Assembly: GCF_004514475.2 (NCBI RefSeq)
Contig: NZ_MYFO02000010.1
Location: 1 to 64,000 of the forward strand
Origin: Paenibacillus athensensis
GTDB taxonomy: Bacteria > Bacillota > Bacilli > Paenibacillales > NBRC-103111
Direction of reading: 5' to 3'
DNA: 64,000 bases
Below the pieces are notes generated by a model, which was not told where the DNA came from, searched no databases, and worked only from the letters and a program-made list of their open reading frames with translations. Position numbers and translations under genes: made by a program. Below, piece by piece: positions 61,494-64,000 of this stretch (within the stretch, counting starts at the first letter, position 1; every line of letters begins with the position of its first letter).

Positions 61494-61858
61494 GCAGTCA
61501 GTCTCCAATCCAAATTCCTACTAACCATATTGGATTTATTTTATTCCAAGGAAATGGTTTTTGTAAAGAAAAAATTTTGTTACTCCTTCTCATTCAATTA
61601 TATGTTCGGCGTACATTCGGGTGCGTGCGTTTGGCCAGGCTGGCAAGGATTGGGCGCGTGTTCGCGTTGTCCCGGCCCATCCGTTACAAGGATCGAAAGG
61701 AGGCTCCTGAAAGGTCGTGTTGTTGAATGGAAGTGATAAAAGGCCAGAAATCCGATAAGAACTATAAACATGCAAGCTCTTACATTGGCCATTGACAAAA
61801 GCTTGCTGCACCCTTAATATGGGAAATTATATTCTTGGCAGAAGGGATGTGCAGGTTT
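61494..61858. other. Intergenic region with promoter of a small gene
   Basis: AT-rich at its left end. It contains the strong promoter at 61792-61820. An imperfect palindromic SD-like string AAAGGAGGCTCCT occurs near 61697-61709 but leads to no good ORF. Confidence 0.4.
61792..61820 (+). promoter_or_regulatory. Strong sigma-A promoter before small ORF a
   Basis: Perfect -35 TTGACA (61792-61797), 17-base spacer, -10 TAATAT (61815-61820). Confidence 0.8.
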
Positions 61859-61990
61859 ATGACAGCGAACGGAGCGTACTTCAATATCGAGCAGCAAGGC
61901 AAGCGGAGTCTGACTGACGGTTTTCATCGCTTGGTCATATATCCGAACCGCATCTCAATTCAGCGACTGCGTATGTTCTCATCCGTCTGA
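61859..61990 (+). CDS. Small ORF a, 43 residues, unknown
   Basis: ATG 61859 to TGA 61990. The peptide begins MTANGAYFNIEQQGKRSL and is basic and Arg-rich towards the end, without a signal peptide or hydrophobic helix. It lies 39 bases after a consensus promoter, has an SD-like AAGGGA twelve bases upstream and is followed by a strong terminator at 62021-62050. So a short transcript of ~220 bases clearly seems to be made; whether the peptide or the RNA is the product is open. Confidence 0.5.
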   Translation: MTANGAYFNIEQQGKRSLTDGFHRLVIYPNRISIQRLRMFSSV

Positions 61991-62020
61991 TCCACAGGCG
62001 TTTTTTGGGCAAAAAGCGAC

Positions 62021-62050
62021 AAGGCTGCTGAACAAGCAGCCTTTTTCTTT
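62021..62050 (+). terminator. Intrinsic terminator of small unit a
   Basis: AAGGCTGCT / AGCAGCCTT stem with a five-base loop, then TTTCTTTTG. Confidence 0.9.
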
Positions 62051-62133
62051 TGTTTCATATGTTAGTCAGGACTTCTGACTTCCGCTATATTCAAGTAATT
62101 ATCGAAAGATTTTGAATTTTTAAAAAATAATGG

Positions 62134-62163
62134 TTGACACTCATTAAGCAGCCGTGCTAAGCT
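62134..62163 (+). promoter_or_regulatory. Promoter before small ORF b
   Basis: TTGACA (62134-62139), 18-base spacer, TAAGCT (62158-62163), preceded by an A/T-rich UP-like stretch. Confidence 0.65.
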
Positions 62164-62211
62164 GTGAACATCTTGAAGCGAGACGATCGCTGCGAAGGGA
62201 GGAACGGCAAC

Positions 62212-62337
62212 ATGAAGATTCATCGTAACTACAAGTTAAGCTGGATACAAGAGCAACCGATCTCAGCTGCCGATTTCCGAATTCAAAGCTTGAGCAGTTT
62301 ATCTATACCGCATAACCGGCAACGCCGCTCCACCTGA
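62212..62337 (+). CDS. Small ORF b, 41 residues, unknown
   Basis: ATG 62212 has an excellent SD (AAGGGAGG, nine-base spacing). The peptide begins MKIHRNYKLSWIQEQPIS and ends in a basic tail (NRQRRST). It has its own promoter and is followed by a terminator at 62374-62406. No family recognised. Confidence 0.6.
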   Translation: MKIHRNYKLSWIQEQPISAADFRIQSLSSLSIPHNRQRRST

Positions 62338-62373
62338 GCGAGCCGACGTCCAGTTACATCCATCCGGTATACG

Positions 62374-62406
62374 TAAGGCTGCGAGCGCGCAGTCTTTTTC
62401 TTTTGC
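62374..62406 (+). terminator. Intrinsic terminator of small unit b
   Basis: AGGCTGCG / CGCAGTCT stem (one G-T pair), four-base loop, then TTTTCTTTTG. Very similar to the terminator of unit a. Confidence 0.8.
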
Positions 62407-62509
62407 CAACAAGCCGCGGCAAGCGGTTGAGGCGGGGAGAAGGCAGCGAACCCGGAGTCTTTTTTCGTGCACATGTGAGCAAAAGCCAATGACGAAAGGA
62501 GTGAATACG

Positions 62510-62644
62510 ATGAAAGCCTATTTCGACATTTATGAACAAAGTCCGGTCCATTCCATATTTCATAGCCATAAGCGCCGCGAACGTTCCGGCAGCAGCTTCC
62601 GCGTATCCCGTATTCCTCCTTTCGATGAGGAACGACGCCCCTGA
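62510..62644 (+). CDS. Small ORF c, 44 residues, unknown
   Basis: ATG 62510 with SD AAAGGAG at eight-base spacing. The peptide begins MKAYFDIYEQSPVHSIF and is rich in Arg, His and Ser (HSHKRRERSGSS). Its start (AYF-I-x-x-Q) loosely resembles small ORF a. No clear promoter of its own was seen; it may be read from unit b. Terminator-like hairpins follow. Confidence 0.55.
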   Translation: MKAYFDIYEQSPVHSIFHSHKRRERSGSSFRVSRIPPFDEERRP

Positions 62645-62676
62645 CCACAGGTGCGTTCGATACGGCAAGATACCCA

Positions 62677-62703
62677 GGCTGCTGGCTCCCGGCAGCCTTT
62701 CCT
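62677..62703 (+). terminator. Terminator-like hairpin after small unit c
   Basis: GGCTGC / GCAGCC stem with TTTCCT tail; a second half-site AAGCAGCCTTTTTT at 62742-62755 could replace it. Same GGCTGC/GCAGCC core as in units a and b. Confidence 0.5.
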
Positions 62704-62766
62704 ATGCCTTCTTTCAGGCGGGGAAAGGCGCGACGGCGATGCAAGCAGCCTTTTTTGTATCCATTT

Positions 62767-62838
62767 GACGCATTCGGCAAGGGGCTAAGCCACACGACTT
62801 TCACTCGTGGATCGGGGGTTCGAATCCCCCATGCGTCA
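62767..62838 (+). tRNA. tRNA-Glu (UUC anticodon)
   Basis: 72 bases. Acceptor stem GACGCAT/ATGCGTC is perfect, D-stem GGC/GCC, anticodon stem CACGA/TCGTG with loop CTTTCAC (anticodon TTC at 62800-62802), T-stem GGGGG/CCCCC with TTCGAAT. Discriminator A; CCA is not encoded. Confidence 0.95.
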
Positions 62839-62931
62839 TTTTCCTGCTGAGCGGGTGTTGTCACAGACGCTGCCGAGGTGTTGCCTCGTCAGCCGGCAGA
62901 CCAATGGGATCCCTCATTCTCGCTCGACCAT

Positions 62932-63005
62932 AGGAGAGTAGCCAAGCGGCAAGGCAGCGGACTTTGAATCCGCCACCGATGGTTCGAATCCATCCTCTTC
63001 TGCCA
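62932..63005 (+). tRNA. tRNA-Gln (UUG anticodon)
   Basis: 74 bases including encoded CCA. Acceptor AGGAGAG/CTCTTCT (one G-T), D-stem GCC/GGC, anticodon stem GCGGA/TCCGC with loop CTTTGAA (anticodon TTG at 62964-62966), T-arm GATGG-TTCGAAT-CCATC, discriminator G. Confidence 0.96.
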
Positions 63006-63048
63006 AATACATAATCGCAATACCGATTTCACAAACGAAAGGAAGGAA

Positions 63049-63654
63049 TTGTACGTTGTACAGGTGAACGCTATGAACCCTAGAATGGTAACCCAACAAT
63101 TTGAACAACTGATTTTCCACAATGTCTCCGAAAATGGCTTGAGCGTCGATGACGTAAGCGGGAGGATGCTGAAGTTCGTCGCCGCCGATCCGCGGGCTGC
63201 TTACCAGTTCGTGATCGGCACGGACTGCCAGGTGCACAGAGGTTATACGAAATTCGTGACCGGCATTATTTTGCGGCGCATGGGCAAAGGGGCCTGGGCC
63301 TGCTACCGTCAGGTTGTGCTGGCGCGCGAGCTGACCTCCGTTCAGGAGAAGCTCTCGCTGGAAACGGCGCTGTCGCAGGAAGCAGCCTGCTATTTTTCGC
63401 AGGAAACGCTGAGTCGGATCGAAGATGTGCTGCTGCCGTACTTGTACCAAGGCGCGTCGCTGGAGACGTATATCGACATTGATGCCGGCACCCAGCCAAT
63501 CGTCAACAAAACGAGCTTGTACGTGGAGGATATGGTCAATCGGGTCAAAGCGATGGGCACCTACGGGGTGCGCGTCAAGCCCGACGCTTATGCGGCGTCG
63601 GCTTACGCGAATCGGCACACGAAACGGCCGGTCCGCTTGGAAACATCTGTATAA
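63049..63654 (+). CDS. ykuK: YkuK family RNase H-like protein
   Basis: Protein of 201 residues if it starts at TTG 63049 (AAAGGA five bases upstream); ATG 63073 is an alternative giving 193. The core KFVAADPRAAYQFVIGTDCQVH, GIILRRMGKGAWACYRQVVLARE, LLPYLYQGASLETYIDID and VKPDAYAASAYANRHTK is the YkuK/DUF458 pattern, a predicted RNase H-like fold with the leading Asp in GTDCQ. The biological role is not established. It is directly downstream of the tRNA pair and closed by the terminator at 63761. Confidence 0.88.
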   Translation: MYVVQVNAMNPRMVTQQFEQLIFHNVSENGLSVDDVSGRMLKFVAADPRAAYQFVIGTDCQVHRGYTKFVTGIILRRMGKGAWACYRQVVLARELTSVQEKLSLETALSQEAACYFSQETLSRIEDVLLPYLYQGASLETYIDIDAGTQPIVNKTSLYVEDMVNRVKAMGTYGVRVKPDAYAASAYANRHTKRPVRLETSV

Positions 63655-63760
63655 TCAAAGGAGCTGTACCGACATATGAACATGGAAGAGGTTTATCACG
63701 GTAGTCGCCAAATGCCGGCCGATGGCCGTAGTGAAAGGCTTATAATGCGTAAAACTGGAA

Positions 63761-63790
63761 GGCGGGTTCCCGAAAGGGACCCGTCTTTTT
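63761..63790 (+). terminator. Intrinsic terminator after ykuK
   Basis: CGGGTTCCC / GGGACCCG stem with a GAAA loop and a TCTTTTT tail. Confidence 0.85.
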
Positions 63791-63962
63791 GCTGTTGTTA
63801 TTTTTGTTAGGAAAAAGTGTCGTTTTCTGAAACGCATCGCAGGGGTCGACGTATAAGTAGTGGGAAATGGGAACTACTTGTACGGGATAGTTCGCCGGTT
63901 ACTGTTCATCTGCTGCAAATTTCTTGTAGAATAAGGGTGAAAAAAGTAATTTTTCCTATTTT

Positions 63963-63976
63963 TGAAAACGTTTTCC
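63963..63976. promoter_or_regulatory. cre-like (CcpA) site candidate
   Basis: TGAAAACGTTTTCC fits the cre consensus TGWAANCGNTNWCA at 13 of 14 positions. The target gene would lie outside the window. Confidence 0.35.
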
Positions 63977-64000
63977 TGAGTGGTGGGAAAAGCTTGTACT

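Larger units (their letters stand above)
63655..64000. other. Right-edge intergenic region
   Basis: Holds the ykuK terminator, a short SD-preceded ORF that runs through that terminator (judged chance) and, near the edge, repeated GTGGGAA strings (about 63857-63872 and 63981-63990) plus the cre-like site. It is probably the upstream region of a gene beyond the window. Confidence 0.4.

Noticed and set aside
63676-63810. 44-codon ORF with AAAGGAG upstream and a Cys-rich end, after ykuK
   Set aside because: It reads through the ykuK intrinsic terminator, which accounts for the odd C-terminal codons; SD spacing is long. Probably chance.
63850-64000. Possible MraZ boxes (GTGGGAA strings) before a division-gene cluster
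   Set aside because: The repeats lack the regular ten-base phasing of MraZ sites and the next gene is outside the window.

Overview
The window looks like a chromosome segment of a GC-rich, spore-forming Firmicute of the Paenibacillus type. The support is strong Shine-Dalgarno sites with frequent TTG and GTG starts, a YheC/YheD-type coat-associated ATP-grasp protein, YkuK, DUF1048 and CBO0543 proteins, and a large secreted GH64 beta-1,3-glucanase with chitobiase-type repeats. This assignment comes from gene content and style; no database search was possible.

Left flank (1-9.7 kb): the 3' part of a multidomain beta-1,3-glucanase is followed by two regulated ABC export blocks. The first is a GntR/YtrA-type regulator with an ATPase and a permease, then a second ATPase-permease pair (2.7-6.7 kb). 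The second is a PadR regulator, two DUF1048 proteins and a DrrAB-like ATPase-permease pair (7.1-9.6 kb). Both regulators have inverted-repeat operator candidates at their promoters. A perfect 20-bp inverted repeat ends this part.

Centre (9.8-39.3 kb): a hybrid NRPS / trans-AT PKS biosynthetic cluster that I could not match to a named compound. A BtrH-like gene is divergent from the main operon. The operon then runs: NRPS C-A-PCP-E (the A-domain code points to Asn, so D-Asn), a double SagB-type flavin dehydrogenase, an MGT-type glycosyltransferase, a fusion of an S12 serine peptidase with an ABC exporter, NRPS C-A-PCP plus a half C domain, an LLM flavin monooxygenase, a trans malonyltransferase, PKS KS-KR-ACP, PKS KS-ACP-BtrH, a free ACP and a radical SAM/SPASM enzyme. 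An intrinsic terminator closes it at 39.4 kb. Together the D-Asn module and the peptidase-exporter fusion match the known prodrug self-protection logic of colibactin, xenocoumacin and zwittermicin: an acyl-D-Asn cap is added inside the cell and removed during or after export. Chain release seems to be by a BtrH-type acyltransferase domain rather than a thioesterase. Colinearity predicts acyl-D-Asn, one more amino acid, a ketoreduced C2 unit (statine-like) and an unreduced C2 unit.

Right of the cluster (39.4-45.7 kb): a stretch that reads as AT-richer, with two membrane proteins, a histidine-kinase remnant, a six-bladed Asp-box propeller protein, a small unknown protein and two glycosyltransferases. 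It may be a surface-glycosylation island.

Right flank (45.9-64 kb): mostly ordinary genes. These are an XRE/MmyB regulator, a family I do not recognise, a 2-hydroxyacid dehydrogenase, threonine synthase, a YheC/D protein, panD, a WYL regulator, a MarR-MMPL exporter pair, an M48 peptidase and a TauE/SafE permease. After these come three unannotated mini-genes with SD sites, promoters or terminators, tRNA-Glu, tRNA-Gln and ykuK.
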